64,000 nucleotides of DNA from positions 620,001-684,000 of the forward strand of contig CAVXXX010000001.1 in NCBI GenBank assembly GCA_963765935.1. Direction: 5' to 3'. Each line of letters opens with the position of its first letter. The first letter of the stretch is position 1. Below are positions 52,023 through 60,755 of the stretch, one piece after another. Source of the DNA: JAMXLG01 sp963765935. GTDB taxonomy: Bacteria; Vulcanimicrobiota; Vulcanimicrobiia; Vulcanimicrobiales; Vulcanimicrobiaceae. Below the pieces are notes generated by a model. It saw nothing but the letters and a program-made list of their open reading frames with translations, had not been told where the DNA came from and ran no database searches. A program made the translations under genes and the position numbers.

Positions 52023-53674
52023 ATCGAGTACTCCCACGAGTTCCAATAGGGTGAAATAACCGGCGATGGCGTAAAGCCTTGCAGGTCGCTGTTGTAGACG
52101 TATGCGTCTTTTCTAAAGTTCAGGATAATCGTTGGAACGTCGAGCGCCATCTGTTGTTGAATGATAGCGTACTGCGGCTTCCGCTTCGCCTGATCGACGG
52201 ATGAAAGCGCAGCGCGCTCTGCCGCATCCACTTTGTCGTTCTTCCAGAACATCGTATTTTGCCCGGTCGGACCGAAATTCCAGCTGGAATAGAGCGCACT
52301 ATCATCGGGATCTGCTGCGGCGACCCACGAGTATGCCGCGACATCATAGTGGCCACCCTCGAGCACGCCCGACGTCCCATTCTGAAACATTTGCGCGGTG
52401 GAGTAATTTTTCACATCGGCTTGAACGCCGATGTCACGCCATTGACGCTGTATCAGCGCTTGCGCGGCACGTCCCGCCGTTGCTTCGGTCTGGGTGCTGT
52501 ACGTAAACTCCAGACGTTGTCCGTTCTTGACCCGGACGCCGTCCGGGCCGGCTTTCCAGCCCGCGTTCTCGAGAATCTGTTTGGCCTTTTCCGGGTCGTA
52601 CGGATAGTGCTGAATGTCGTTCGTATACGCCCACGATAGCGCCGGATGCTGATCCGTTTCCGCGATGGTCGCTGAGCCGTGGTAGATCTTATTAATGACT
52701 TCGTCCCGATTCGTCGCATAGGCGAGCGCCCTGCGAACGTTCACGTCTGCCAGAACCGGATTTTTCAGGTTAAAGTCGATGTGGCTGAAGACGAAAGAGT
52801 CCGGCCGGATAGCAACGAGACCATTCTTCGGATCCGCGGCTAAGGCTTGATAACGGGGCCAATTCAATCCGCTGCCTCGCGCGATCATGTCGATCCCGTG
52901 CGTTTGCAGTTGCGTCTCCATCGTGTTTTCATCGGGTTCGAAGTAGTAGTCGATCTCGTTGAGTTTCGGCTTGCCCTTGAAATAATTCGGATTCGCCGCG
53001 AGACGGACGACCGTGCCTCGCTGCCATTCGATGACTTTGAAAGGCCCGCTTCCGATCGGCATTGAGTTGTACGGCGCGTTGTTGATAGACGTCGGGCCGT
53101 TCAAATAATTCGCGAGCAAATGCTCGGGAAGAATCGCTGCATTACCGTTGACGCCCCAGAGTTGCTGCAAAAACGGCGCGTACACGCGCTTCATGTGAAC
53201 CACGGCGACGTATGGATCGCCGCAGTCTATATCTTTGATATCTTTATAACCGTCAGTAGCAGCAACGTTCGTATGTGGATTGATCACGACTTGCCACGTG
53301 AAGCGCAAGTCTTTGCACGTCAACGGCACACCATCTTGCCACTTGATGCCGTGACGCAACTTATACTTGAGCGTCAACCCGTCTTTACTGACGTCGCCGT
53401 TTGCAATCGTCGGCACTTCGGAAACAGCGTCCGGCACGGGCTGCGCGTGGTCGTCATAAACGACCGCGTAAGAAAAGATCAGCGTCGAGAGATCACCCGT
53501 AGTCGCGTTTGCGCCGATAACGGGATTGAGTGTCGTGATGTCTTGATTTTCCGCGATTCTTAGCACGCCGGGGCGCGTCCATGAATGTCGCGTACCTGCG
53601 GTTTGTTCATTGCCGACTTTGGTACACCCGGCCGCGGCAACTCCGATCAGTCCGGCGGCTATTGCCGCGCGCAT
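52019..53674 (-). CDS. Peptide/nickel-type ABC substrate-binding lipoprotein, first copy
   Basis: This 551-residue paralogue of the next gene has lipobox GVAAAGC, 'DGLTLKYKLRHGIKWQDGVPLTC', 'YNSMPIGSGPFKVIEWQRG' and 'VRRALAYATNRDEVINKIYHG'. It differs in having a Cys pair (LTCKDLRF and DIDCGDPY). Together the two genes form a tandem binding-protein unit following the AhbA/AhbB-like gene by eight bases. The tandem arrangement without permease genes suggests competition for, or sharing of, a distant transporter. Confidence 0.9.
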   Translation of the reverse strand: MRAAIAAGLIGVAAAGCTKVGNEQTAGTRHSWTRPGVLRIAENQDITTLNPVIGANATTGDLSTLIFSYAVVYDDHAQPVPDAVSEVPTIANGDVSKDGLTLKYKLRHGIKWQDGVPLTCKDLRFTWQVVINPHTNVAATDGYKDIKDIDCGDPYVAVVHMKRVYAPFLQQLWGVNGNAAILPEHLLANYLNGPTSINNAPYNSMPIGSGPFKVIEWQRGTVVRLAANPNYFKGKPKLNEIDYYFEPDENTMETQLQTHGIDMIARGSGLNWPRYQALAADPKNGLVAIRPDSFVFSHIDFNLKNPVLADVNVRRALAYATNRDEVINKIYHGSATIAETDQHPALSWAYTNDIQHYPYDPEKAKQILENAGWKAGPDGVRVKNGQRLEFTYSTQTEATAGRAAQALIQRQWRDIGVQADVKNYSTAQMFQNGTSGVLEGGHYDVAAYSWVAAADPDDSALYSSWNFGPTGQNTMFWKNDKVDAAERAALSSVDQAKRKPQYAIIQQQMALDVPTIILNFRKDAYVYNSDLQGFTPSPVISPYWNSWEYSI

Positions 53675-53682
53675 GCTCGTGT

Positions 53683-54846
53683 TCAGACCGAACCTCCCTC
53701 CTCGCCTTGCGAAGATTTCATCGTTTCAGGATCGATACCGTGACGTTCGTAGAACGCGCGAAACGCCTGTGGCGCGATCTCCGAGGGTTTGATCTCGCTG
53801 CGTCCTCCCCAGAACACATTGGTATAACCGAAATCGATGCCCGCCTCCCGCAGGTGCTCATCGATTGCGGCTTTATGAGCCAGCACCCGGTCTTTTTCCA
53901 TGCCGTGAGCGACAGCCATGATGTTCACATTACGAAACTCGGGACCGCCTTCGCGCCAATACGCGTGTGTAATAACGTAATGGCGCCCGACTTCTCGACC
54001 GGCATCCATCTCGTGTCCTTGCGGAACGGCCCAGTGGAAGAGCGCGTTGTAGCGCGTGACCCGCTCGTTGTTCGCAGTGGGTTTGACATGTTCTAAGAAC
54101 GTCGAGAAGCGGCCAATGACGCGACGCGCGTTCAACTCGCGTGCGATGCGCGCAAACTCCTCAAGTGAAACGCCGGCTTCCTCAGCGCGCGCGTCCCATA
54201 CGTTGCGTTTGATTTCATCAGGCTCGAACTCGCGCTTGAGCGCAGTGAGCACCCGCCATTCCAAATCGCTCAGATGCACGATGGCGGTATCTTTCGGTTC
54301 GGCCATTTCCTCGGCGCGCGCACCGGGCTCAAGACCGCGCCGGCGAACGTGACCGACACCAAGTGCAAACACCACCTTCGCGGGCATCAGCCGGAAGAAT
54401 TCCGCACCCGTCTCTTTTGCGAGAAACTCGGCGTGCTTGCGCAGCGAATATCCTTGCGGCACTTTGACCGTCGTCCAAAGACGGTACGTACTGCCGGGCG
54501 TAACGGCGTCGGTCGTGCGGATGACGATGTGACCCGAGAACGGATCATCCTTATACATGTAATCGAACGCTGCATCGAGCCGGTCGTTCGGAATCTGCCA
54601 CGCGCACAACGCGCCTTGCGCTAGATTGGTGGACATTAACGTCTGGCGCACGCGCCGGATGGTGCCCGCTCGCAGCATCGCGACGATGCGTTCCATGACG
54701 GTATCGACGGGCACGCCGCTCTGCTCGGCGATCGCGCCGAAGGGGTCCTCTTGAAAACCGGTCAGACGGTCTTCCGAGACCGCGAGAATAGCCGCGTTGA
54801 CGGGATCGGAAATCGCGGCGGGAACCGTGGGGTGGTCGGGAGCCAT
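53683..54846 (-). CDS. AsnC/Lrp-like siroheme decarboxylase (AhbA-AhbB/NirD-NirL) fusion
   Basis: The 387-residue protein contains two related modules of about 170 residues, each a winged-helix plus AsnC-type ferredoxin-like fold. Module 1: 'FGAIAEQSGVPVDTVMERI' and 'GTIRRVRQ'. Module 2: 'VSLEEFARIARELNARRVIGRF' and the diagnostic 'YVITHAYWREGG' leading to NVNIMAVAHG, close to the SHCYxR...YNLF.MxHG pattern of AhbB/NirL. The first has 'TYRLWTTVKVPQGYS', close to the AhbA NLWFT block. Siroheme decarboxylases remove two acetyl groups in alternative haem and haem d1 synthesis. No other haem gene is nearby. A transcriptional (Lrp) role is the alternative. Confidence 0.55.
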   Translation of the reverse strand: MAPDHPTVPAAISDPVNAAILAVSEDRLTGFQEDPFGAIAEQSGVPVDTVMERIVAMLRAGTIRRVRQTLMSTNLAQGALCAWQIPNDRLDAAFDYMYKDDPFSGHIVIRTTDAVTPGSTYRLWTTVKVPQGYSLRKHAEFLAKETGAEFFRLMPAKVVFALGVGHVRRRGLEPGARAEEMAEPKDTAIVHLSDLEWRVLTALKREFEPDEIKRNVWDARAEEAGVSLEEFARIARELNARRVIGRFSTFLEHVKPTANNERVTRYNALFHWAVPQGHEMDAGREVGRHYVITHAYWREGGPEFRNVNIMAVAHGMEKDRVLAHKAAIDEHLREAGIDFGYTNVFWGGRSEIKPSEIAPQAFRAFYERHGIDPETMKSSQGEEGGSV

Positions 54847-54886
54847 ACGCCGTTTTTAGACGATGGCTCCCAACCTCCGTTATTCG

Positions 54887-56368
54887 CTAAAGTTTGAGGT
54901 CGCTCGCGCCGAGGGCGAACGTGTACCGTTCTTCGGCGATGCGCTCGGCGTAGAGCGAATTGACATAATTGCTGGATGCGGTTGCGAAGAGCGATTGCGC
55001 CGTCACGATATCCGTAATCGTCGCCGCACCGACTCGATACCGCGCTTGCGTCGCCTGCACGTTGACGACGGCGCTCTTGAGTCCCGCCTGCGCCTGCACG
55101 AGTGCAGCGCGGGCCGAGATCACTTGAGATAACGCCGTACGCACGTCCGATTCGACCGTCAACTTCGTCGACTGCAGCGCCGCATAGGATTGATCGAGTT
55201 GGGATGCGGCGACCGCGACGTTGTAGTTCGTCAAGCCTTGGTCGTAGATGGGTATCGAAATCGTCGCGCCGAGTTGGCCTGAGCCGCTGTAGGGAAGCGC
55301 GCCGTTCGGGCCGGATGCTAAGATGCGCCCTGTACCGGTCGAGCCGTTCGCGTCGATCACCGGAAAACGCGCGAGCTTCGCAAAGCGCAGATTCTCTTGC
55401 GACGATTCGACGGTTTCGATCGCCGCCAGATAATCGGGACGCAAATTCAATGCTTCACTCAACGCGCCTTGATACGTCAGTGTCTTGACCTGCGGCGGTG
55501 ACGAAGAGAGACGCTGGGGCGCAATGGCGGTGTCGGCATCGAGACCGAGCGACGTGGCAAACGTTGCCTGCGCACCGATCGCCGCACTCTGAGCAGCGAC
55601 AAGCGCACCGCGTGCCTGCGCCGTCTGCGATTCTGCGGCGGCAAGATCCGATCGCGCGGCCGCACCGGCGCGGATCTGTGCCGAGATCGCATTCTCTTGC
55701 GTTTCGAATTGACGCACGACGAGCGCATCCGCGTCGACGGTTGCATCGGCTTGCAGTACGCCGTAGTACGCATTCGATACGTTGAATGCAAGCGTTTGCA
55801 ACTGACGAACGAGCGTGTCTCGTCCTGCGATATCGGCTGATTTCGCAGAACGAATAGCCGCGATCGCGCGGCCGCCGTCATAGATGAGCTGCGTGATCGA
55901 GATCGCTGCGCTCTCACGCGTCAGAAGCGCGCCTCCGGTATTGCCCGTGCCGGTTCCAGTGCCATTCGTCGCACCGCCAGCCGAGCCGTAGGTACGCGTG
56001 ATCGAACCGTTTGCGCTTACGTTCGGGTAGAGCGCACCCAGCTCCGAACCGTAACGCGCAAATATTGCCCGGTACTGCGCACGTTGCGAAGCAAAGGCGG
56101 GCGATTGAACGACCGAGATATCGACCGCTTGAGAAAGCGAAACGGTCGTCGGCACGCCGGCGCGCTGCCGCTGCGCCGCCACGTCGGGCGCCGGCGTTCC
56201 GTATGCCGGATACGGAATCGGTGTGCTCGACGTTGTTGGCAACGGCATCGGCGACGGCGCCGTAACCGGGGTCTGCGGTTGCTGCGCCCACACTTGCACG
56301 GGCGCAGCCGGAGCTAGCACGAGCGCAACCGCGAGCGTTCGCGCAAAGAAGTTGACTGCGCGACTCAC
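54887..56368 (-). CDS. TolC-family outer-membrane efflux channel
   Basis: This 493-residue exported protein has a signal peptide (cleavage near VWAQQP), a Pro/Thr-rich linker, and the duplicated outer-membrane-efflux repeats: 'VSLSQAVDISVVQSPAFASQRAQ', later 'YQGALSEALNLRPDYLAAIETVES', and the repeat ending with 'YRVGAATITDIVTAQSLFATASSNY'. Two extra segments rich in Gly/Thr (GGATNGTGTGTGNTGG) lie in the first half. Its start overlaps the adaptor stop by four bases (ATGA), so the two are coupled. No inner-membrane RND or ABC pump follows in this cluster. Confidence 0.9.
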   Translation of the reverse strand: MSRAVNFFARTLAVALVLAPAAPVQVWAQQPQTPVTAPSPMPLPTTSSTPIPYPAYGTPAPDVAAQRQRAGVPTTVSLSQAVDISVVQSPAFASQRAQYRAIFARYGSELGALYPNVSANGSITRTYGSAGGATNGTGTGTGNTGGALLTRESAAISITQLIYDGGRAIAAIRSAKSADIAGRDTLVRQLQTLAFNVSNAYYGVLQADATVDADALVVRQFETQENAISAQIRAGAAARSDLAAAESQTAQARGALVAAQSAAIGAQATFATSLGLDADTAIAPQRLSSSPPQVKTLTYQGALSEALNLRPDYLAAIETVESSQENLRFAKLARFPVIDANGSTGTGRILASGPNGALPYSGSGQLGATISIPIYDQGLTNYNVAVAASQLDQSYAALQSTKLTVESDVRTALSQVISARAALVQAQAGLKSAVVNVQATQARYRVGAATITDIVTAQSLFATASSNYVNSLYAERIAEERYTFALGASDLKL

Positions 56369-57630
56369 TGGGACTTCGCTCCGCCGTTCTGCCCGTTCGG
56401 CGTCGCACCGTTGATCGCGACTACGCTTCCGTCTTTGAGCGCATCGGGACGCGTCGTGATGACTTTGGTGCCCGGCTGCACTTGCGGCGCCTCCACTTCT
56501 GAAAGCGTGTCGGTCTGAATGCCGATGCGCACCGGAACTTCCTTCGCCTTATTATCGTCGCCGACGACGTAGACGGCATTGCCGTTCTCCGTTTGCGCCA
56601 CGGCGGTACGCGGCACGACGATCGCGTTATTGCGTGCTTCCTTCGTAATGGTCGCCGTCACCAGCATCCCGCCACGAAGCAAATCGCCCGGATTCGACAT
56701 TTGGATACGAGCGAGATACGAAAGCGTACCCTGCGTCGGAACGGCATTTACCGTGCCGACATTCGCCGAGAACGTCTTGCCGGGAAGCGAGCTCGACGTG
56801 AAGCGCACGGCGGTTCCCGGACGAATATACGAGAGATCTTCATCGGGAACGTTGATGTTGACCCAAACCGTATCCACACGCGAAATCGCGAGAACGCCTT
56901 GTTGGGGGCTTGCATACGCTCCGGGATCCATCATGCGCTGCGTGATCACGCCGGTGTACGGCGCGTAGAGCGTCGTTTGGGCAATCTGCGTTCGCAGCGT
57001 ATTGGCCTGCGCCGCGGCGGCTTGCGCGCCGGCTTGTGCCGCCTTTACGTTCTGCACGCTCACCGTATTATTGCGTAATCCGATCTGTGCGTTTTGCATC
57101 GCGTTTTGCGCCTGCACATACGCGGCACGCGCCGATTCGAGTTGCGCTTGCGAAACATAGCCCTGTTTATAGAGCTGCTGGTCCTGATCGTACACGAGCT
57201 TCGCGTTGCTCAGTGCGGCTTGCGCCGTCGTAACCGCAGCCTGATTTTGCTGCATCTGGACGGGCAACCCGACTTGCGCACCTGTGGCGCTCGCACTCTG
57301 TTGCGAAGCTTGCGCTTCCGCTTGCGCGAGTTGCGCGCGCAGCGTCGAGTCATCGATCTTCGCAAGAACCGTCCCTGCGCTCACGTGGTCGCCGACGTTC
57401 GCATAGATGTCTCTGACCGTTCCGCTTTGCTGAAACGCAAGCGTCGACTGCTGCAAAGGAGCGATCTGACCGTCGAGTGAGATATAAGTAGCTATGTCTC
57501 GGCGCTGCGCAGTCGCGACGTCGACATTGAGCGGCATCGGCCCGCGTTGCTGGCCTCCGCCCTTGCCGCATCCGCTCAAAAGGATCGCCGCGATCGTTGC
57601 CACGACCGCCGCACGCTGGTATTGCATCAT
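56365..57630 (-). CDS. RND-type efflux periplasmic adaptor (HlyD/AcrA family)
   Basis: A lipoprotein adaptor of 421 residues (from ATG 57630; ATG 57627 is equally near the AGGAG). The lipobox is AAILLSGC. A lipoyl half, an alpha-hairpin ('AQAEAQASQQSASATG', 'AQLESARAAYVQAQNAMQNA') and a beta-barrel ('TLYAPYTGVITQRMMDPG', 'RVDTVWVNINVPDEDLSYI') follow in the normal order. The hairpin is Ala/Gln-rich and long. It would link an inner-membrane pump to the TolC channel encoded next. Confidence 0.92.
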   Translation of the reverse strand: MMQYQRAAVVATIAAILLSGCGKGGGQQRGPMPLNVDVATAQRRDIATYISLDGQIAPLQQSTLAFQQSGTVRDIYANVGDHVSAGTVLAKIDDSTLRAQLAQAEAQASQQSASATGAQVGLPVQMQQNQAAVTTAQAALSNAKLVYDQDQQLYKQGYVSQAQLESARAAYVQAQNAMQNAQIGLRNNTVSVQNVKAAQAGAQAAAAQANTLRTQIAQTTLYAPYTGVITQRMMDPGAYASPQQGVLAISRVDTVWVNINVPDEDLSYIRPGTAVRFTSSSLPGKTFSANVGTVNAVPTQGTLSYLARIQMSNPGDLLRGGMLVTATITKEARNNAIVVPRTAVAQTENGNAVYVVGDDNKAKEVPVRIGIQTDTLSEVEAPQVQPGTKVITTRPDALKDGSVVAINGATPNGQNGGAKSQ

Positions 57631-57812
57631 TCTCCTACTATCCAACAAAAGGCCGCGTCTGTTCATCAGAGGGTAATCAGACGTTGACTATACGGCCGCA
57701 AAGCGGAATTTGATTCATACCTTGCCCCGTAAAGCTGAAAACCGCCTGTCCCTCACTATCGGATACAGAAACTCCCTAGGAGCGCGTGGGGTTTCCTCGT
57801 ATTCCTCGCCGC

Positions 57813-58208
57813 ATGAGCGCGAAACTGGACATTGGCCGCTCGTATAGTCTTCAAACCCGCGTCGAGGAGTGGATGACCGCCGATAAAGCGGGCAATAAGG
57901 GAGTGGAAGCGCTCTCGACCTCGATGCTGGTTCAATTGGTCGAAAACGCGGCAATAGCGTGTTTGGAACCAATACTCGGAACCGATCTCGTGTCGCTCGG
58001 AACTCACATAGACGTCGAGCATCACAAACCCGTTCCGGTGGGCTTCATCGTTCGTACTGAAGTGGAAATCGTCATGGTTGACGGTCCGCGCGTCAGTTTT
58101 GCCGTCCAGATTTTCGACGAGCAGGAGGCCGTTGCGGAGGGGACTCACGAGCGATATTTGATCGAACGCTCCAAGTTCCAAGCCCGGCTTGAAGAAAAGC
58201 TGGCGTAA
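57813..58208 (+). CDS. FlK-like hot-dog thioesterase
   Basis: This 131-residue hot-dog protein resembles the fluoroacetyl-CoA thioesterase FlK group. The catalytic Glu is in LVQLVENAAIA and the His in SLGTHIDVEHHKPVPVG, matching the E/H pair of FlK. The final strand is 'VSFAVQIFDEQEAVAEGTHERYLIE'. ATG 57813 was chosen to keep the usual N-terminus. Real substrates are likely to be short or activated acyl-CoAs; fluoroacetyl-CoA specificity is not implied. Confidence 0.8.
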   Translation: MSAKLDIGRSYSLQTRVEEWMTADKAGNKGVEALSTSMLVQLVENAAIACLEPILGTDLVSLGTHIDVEHHKPVPVGFIVRTEVEIVMVDGPRVSFAVQIFDEQEAVAEGTHERYLIERSKFQARLEEKLA

Positions 58209-58255
58209 CGTTAGGCAAAGAAAGCTACAACTTGCTCGGCTCATACTGCAGGGGG

Positions 58256-58302
58256 GGCAATCGTCCTCCCGAACAGATTAACAAAGATTGTCTTGGGAGG
58301 AC
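58256..58302 (+). promoter_or_regulatory. Leader RNA with two competing stems upstream of the stalk-domain barrel gene
   Basis: Stem A pairs GTCCTCCC (58263-58270) with GGGAGGAC (58295-58302) and would bury a Shine-Dalgarno. Stem B pairs GGCAATC (58256-58262) with GATTGTC (58286-58292, one G.U). They interleave, so they are mutually exclusive or form a strained pseudoknot. The loop is A-rich. It is immediately 5' of the 23-codon ORF. Confidence 0.45.
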
Positions 58303-58304
58303 CC

Positions 58305-58376
58305 ATGCCCTTAGCCCGAGTGGCTGGCGCACGGGTTTTCGGCGCAGCGATGCGGCCAAGGCAAACTAAGTTCTAG
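58305..58376 (+). CDS. Possible 23-codon leader peptide
   Basis: ATG 58305 follows GGGAGGA by a few bases and reads 23 codons (MPLARVAGARVFGAAMRPRQ...) to TAG 58376. The main gene's TTG follows 19 bases later. The peptide is basic. Whether it is translated is unknown; it could couple to the stem that hides its ribosome-binding site. Confidence 0.3.
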   Translation: MPLARVAGARVFGAAMRPRQTKF

Positions 58377-58395
58377 AACTTACTAGGAGGAAACA

Positions 58396-59712
58396 TTGAA
58401 GCGACTGAGCACCGGAGTCCTGGCCGCGGTTTTGGCCGCCGGCTTCGGACTTAACGCGGTCGCAGCCCCCGTCGGCGCCTCGCATGGAAACATCGGAACC
58501 AACGCGATCGCGCAAGCGGGTGGCTCGACCTCGGCTCCGCCGGCGAACTTCGGTTCTCCGCCGTCGGGGCAGATCCCGATTCTCTTCAACGACCACCATG
58601 TCTATGCAAAGCCCGACGTCCTCAAGCAGGGTCGCGTGCTCGCCGCGCTCGTACGCGGCGGTACGGTTCTGATTCCGCTTCGTTCGATGTTCGAGCAAAT
58701 GGGCGCGACCGTTTCGTACGACGCGGCCAACAAGACGGTGGACGTTAGCAAACCCGGCGCCGACGTGAAGGTCACGGTCGGTAAGCCGGAGGTCATCATC
58801 AACGGCGAAACCCGTCCGCTGGACGTGCCGCCGATGATGTATCAGGGCCACGTTCTCGTTCCGGTTCGTGTTATTTCGGAAGGCATGGGAGCCTACGTCC
58901 AGTGGGTGCCCGACAAGCAAGTCGTCGTCGTGCGCTATCTGCCCCCGACGCCGCCGCCGTCGCCCACGCCGGCTCCGACTGAGACGCCGACCGTTGCGCC
59001 GACGCCGACCCCGACCATCGCTCCGACCCCGTATCAGGACCATTTCGTGGTTGGCGACTACATCTTCTCACCGAAGGTGTACAACGAGTTCAACGCTGGT
59101 TCCAGCCAGAACAACACGAACGGTTTCTCGTACGCGATCCGTGGCGGTGCAGAGTTCAACCTCTTCAACATCCCGTGGATGCTCGAGGGTGACTATCGTC
59201 AGTTCAACTACCCGCACTTCTGCAACGGCCCGGGCTCGGGCGATCCGCGCTGCTTGGTCACAACCATTGGTTCGACCGGACAGACGTTCGTGCCGCAGTT
59301 CACGGTGCGCGACTACGACTTCGACGTACGTCTCGGCGTGCGCGTTCTCGAACCGCGTATCTACATCGGCGTCGGTTACATGTGGAAGAGCAACAACGCT
59401 GGCTACCCGCACTTGAGCAACGTCGGCTTCGGCATCGAAAAACTGCCGGATCTCGATAAACCGTTCTCGGTGTACGGCAGTGCATGGTACTACCCGAACG
59501 TGAAGGGTAACTTCACGGATCCGGGCACCGGCATCGGCTACCAGCTTGCGTACAACATTCTGAAGACTCAACTCGGCATCACCTACGCATTCCAAGGAAC
59601 CCCGCTGTTCCTGGAAGCCGGTGTACTGGGCGAGAGCCAGAAGAATAAGACCAACGCTCCAACCGATGGTTCGAATATGGGCATCTACGCCGGTATCGGA
59701 CTCAAGTTCTAG
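58396..59712 (+). CDS. Stalk-domain (copper amine oxidase N-terminal-like) outer-membrane barrel protein
   Basis: The 438-residue exported protein starts with TTG after a perfect AGGAGG five bases upstream. A signal peptide (about 1-24, 'VLAAVLAAGFGLNAVAAP') is followed by a stalk domain (about 55-180: 'VLIPLRSMFEQMGATVSYDAANKTVDV', then 'MMYQGHVLVPVRVISEGMGAYVQW'), a Pro/Thr linker (187-212) and a beta-barrel (about 215-438) that ends GIGLKF, the terminal Phe recognised by the BAM machinery. The stalk probably binds the cell wall and the barrel the outer membrane, as OmpM-type tethers do. Codon use and context suggest high expression. A strong terminator follows. Confidence 0.85.
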   Translation: MKRLSTGVLAAVLAAGFGLNAVAAPVGASHGNIGTNAIAQAGGSTSAPPANFGSPPSGQIPILFNDHHVYAKPDVLKQGRVLAALVRGGTVLIPLRSMFEQMGATVSYDAANKTVDVSKPGADVKVTVGKPEVIINGETRPLDVPPMMYQGHVLVPVRVISEGMGAYVQWVPDKQVVVVRYLPPTPPPSPTPAPTETPTVAPTPTPTIAPTPYQDHFVVGDYIFSPKVYNEFNAGSSQNNTNGFSYAIRGGAEFNLFNIPWMLEGDYRQFNYPHFCNGPGSGDPRCLVTTIGSTGQTFVPQFTVRDYDFDVRLGVRVLEPRIYIGVGYMWKSNNAGYPHLSNVGFGIEKLPDLDKPFSVYGSAWYYPNVKGNFTDPGTGIGYQLAYNILKTQLGITYAFQGTPLFLEAGVLGESQKNKTNAPTDGSNMGIYAGIGLKF

Positions 59713-59721
59713 ACGGTTTGG

Positions 59722-59784
59722 CCCGCCGCTAATGCGGCGGGTCGCACCTCGTGTGCTCCAAACCTTCACCCGCATCGTGCGGGT
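59722..59784. repeat. Two hairpins downstream of the barrel gene
   Basis: CCCGCCGC-TAAT-GCGGCGGG (59722-59741) and ACCCGCA-TCG-TGCGGGT (59768-59784) are perfect stems located before the main terminator. They may stabilise the 3' end of the message. Confidence 0.7.
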
Positions 59785-59796
59785 AGCTAGAAAAGG

Positions 59797-59827
59797 AAAA
59801 CGGCTCCGCGAAAGCGGGGCCGTTTTT
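59797..59827 (+). terminator. Strong intrinsic terminator of barrel gene
   Basis: AAAACGGCTCCGC (59797-59809) pairs with GCGGGGCCGTTTTT (59814-59827; one T.G pair) around GAAA, and continues into TCTTT. The symmetrical A/T tails allow action in both directions, also ending the convergent secreted-protein gene. Confidence 0.93.
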
Positions 59828-59847
59828 CTTTGCGATGTAACGCGATT

Positions 59848-60678
59848 TTATGCGTGAGTCGTCGGTGATGGCGATGGTGACGGAACTGCAGCCGGTGAAC
59901 CGGTGCTCGCAGGCGATGGGAAATTCGACGGCGCGGGCGTCGGTGATTCGACCGGCGACGGTTTCACGCACGGCGGTACGATAACCTCGACCTTCGGTTG
60001 TCCGGGCTTCGGCGACGGTGTTGGCGTCGGTGTCGGCGTCGGCGTGGGTGTCGGCGTGGGGGAAGGTGTCGGCGTGGCGTGTCTGCCCGGCGGATTCGGC
60101 GACGACGTATCGGTCGGCAGCGGTGTCGGACAGAGTTCCGCGTTTGCGAAGTAGTGTTCGGTAAAACCCTTCGCGAGATCGACCTTTTCGAGTTTTCCGA
60201 AATACGTACTCGCGAACGTCCGGCTCGTCAAGACATGCATGTACTGCCACGCCTTGTCCTGATACGTCTTGATGTAAATCTTCTTATAGGTGCGAATTGC
60301 AAGGAAATAGCTGCGCGCGAGTTGCGGATCGCCGGGATACTTATGTGCCCACGCCTGCAGCGCTTCGTCCGCGAAATTTACTTTGTTGATCAGATTCGCA
60401 TCGGTGGTGTAGTCGCCGGCACGGATGTATTCATCGTGGAATGTGTTGTTGATGCCGAGATAGCTCAGCTTCATCCGCCCAAAGTATTCGTCGCCCGGGG
60501 CGGAGTGTTGGAATCGCTCGCATGAGTCGCGTGCATATTGGGTCTTTAAACTCGAGCAAGCGTCTTGCGGCGCGGCGGTTTTCGACGCCGCCGGCGCAGC
60601 AGCCGTAGCAGCGCCATAACCGGCGCTTGCGACGGCGACGGCAGCTGCAGTCGCAATAGTGAGTAACGTGCGCTTCAC
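59848..60678 (-). CDS. Exported Pro/Thr-rich-tail protein, unknown function
   Basis: A 276-residue protein with a signal peptide (MKRTLLTIATAAAVAVASAG...). A cysteine-containing helical domain follows (about 40-190, with 'CSSLKTQYARDSCERFQHS', TPR-like 'NFADEALQAWAHKYPGDPQLARSYF'). Then comes a long Pro/Thr/Ser tail (about 195-276), interrupted by 'KVEVIVPPCVKP'. The helical part looks like TPR repeats, but the match is weak. The tail may span peptidoglycan. Divergent from the nitrilase gene and convergent on the terminator of the barrel gene. Confidence 0.65.
   Translation of the reverse strand: MKRTLLTIATAAAVAVASAGYGAATAAAPAASKTAAPQDACSSLKTQYARDSCERFQHSAPGDEYFGRMKLSYLGINNTFHDEYIRAGDYTTDANLINKVNFADEALQAWAHKYPGDPQLARSYFLAIRTYKKIYIKTYQDKAWQYMHVLTSRTFASTYFGKLEKVDLAKGFTEHYFANAELCPTPLPTDTSSPNPPGRHATPTPSPTPTPTPTPTPTPTPSPKPGQPKVEVIVPPCVKPSPVESPTPAPSNFPSPASTGSPAAVPSPSPSPTTHA
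60016..60076 (-). repeat. Low-complexity Pro-Thr codon repeat
   Basis: Tandem six-base units of the GTCGGC/GTGGGC type encode nine or ten Thr-Pro pairs in the preceding exported protein. Such tracts change length by slippage. Confidence 0.8.
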
Positions 60679-60755
60679 GTAGGCTCTCGTCTCCTAACAT
60701 AGCAGCAGTAGCTTTTTCGGGGCTATTCGCTTTCAAGAACGCTGGTCCCATCGGA

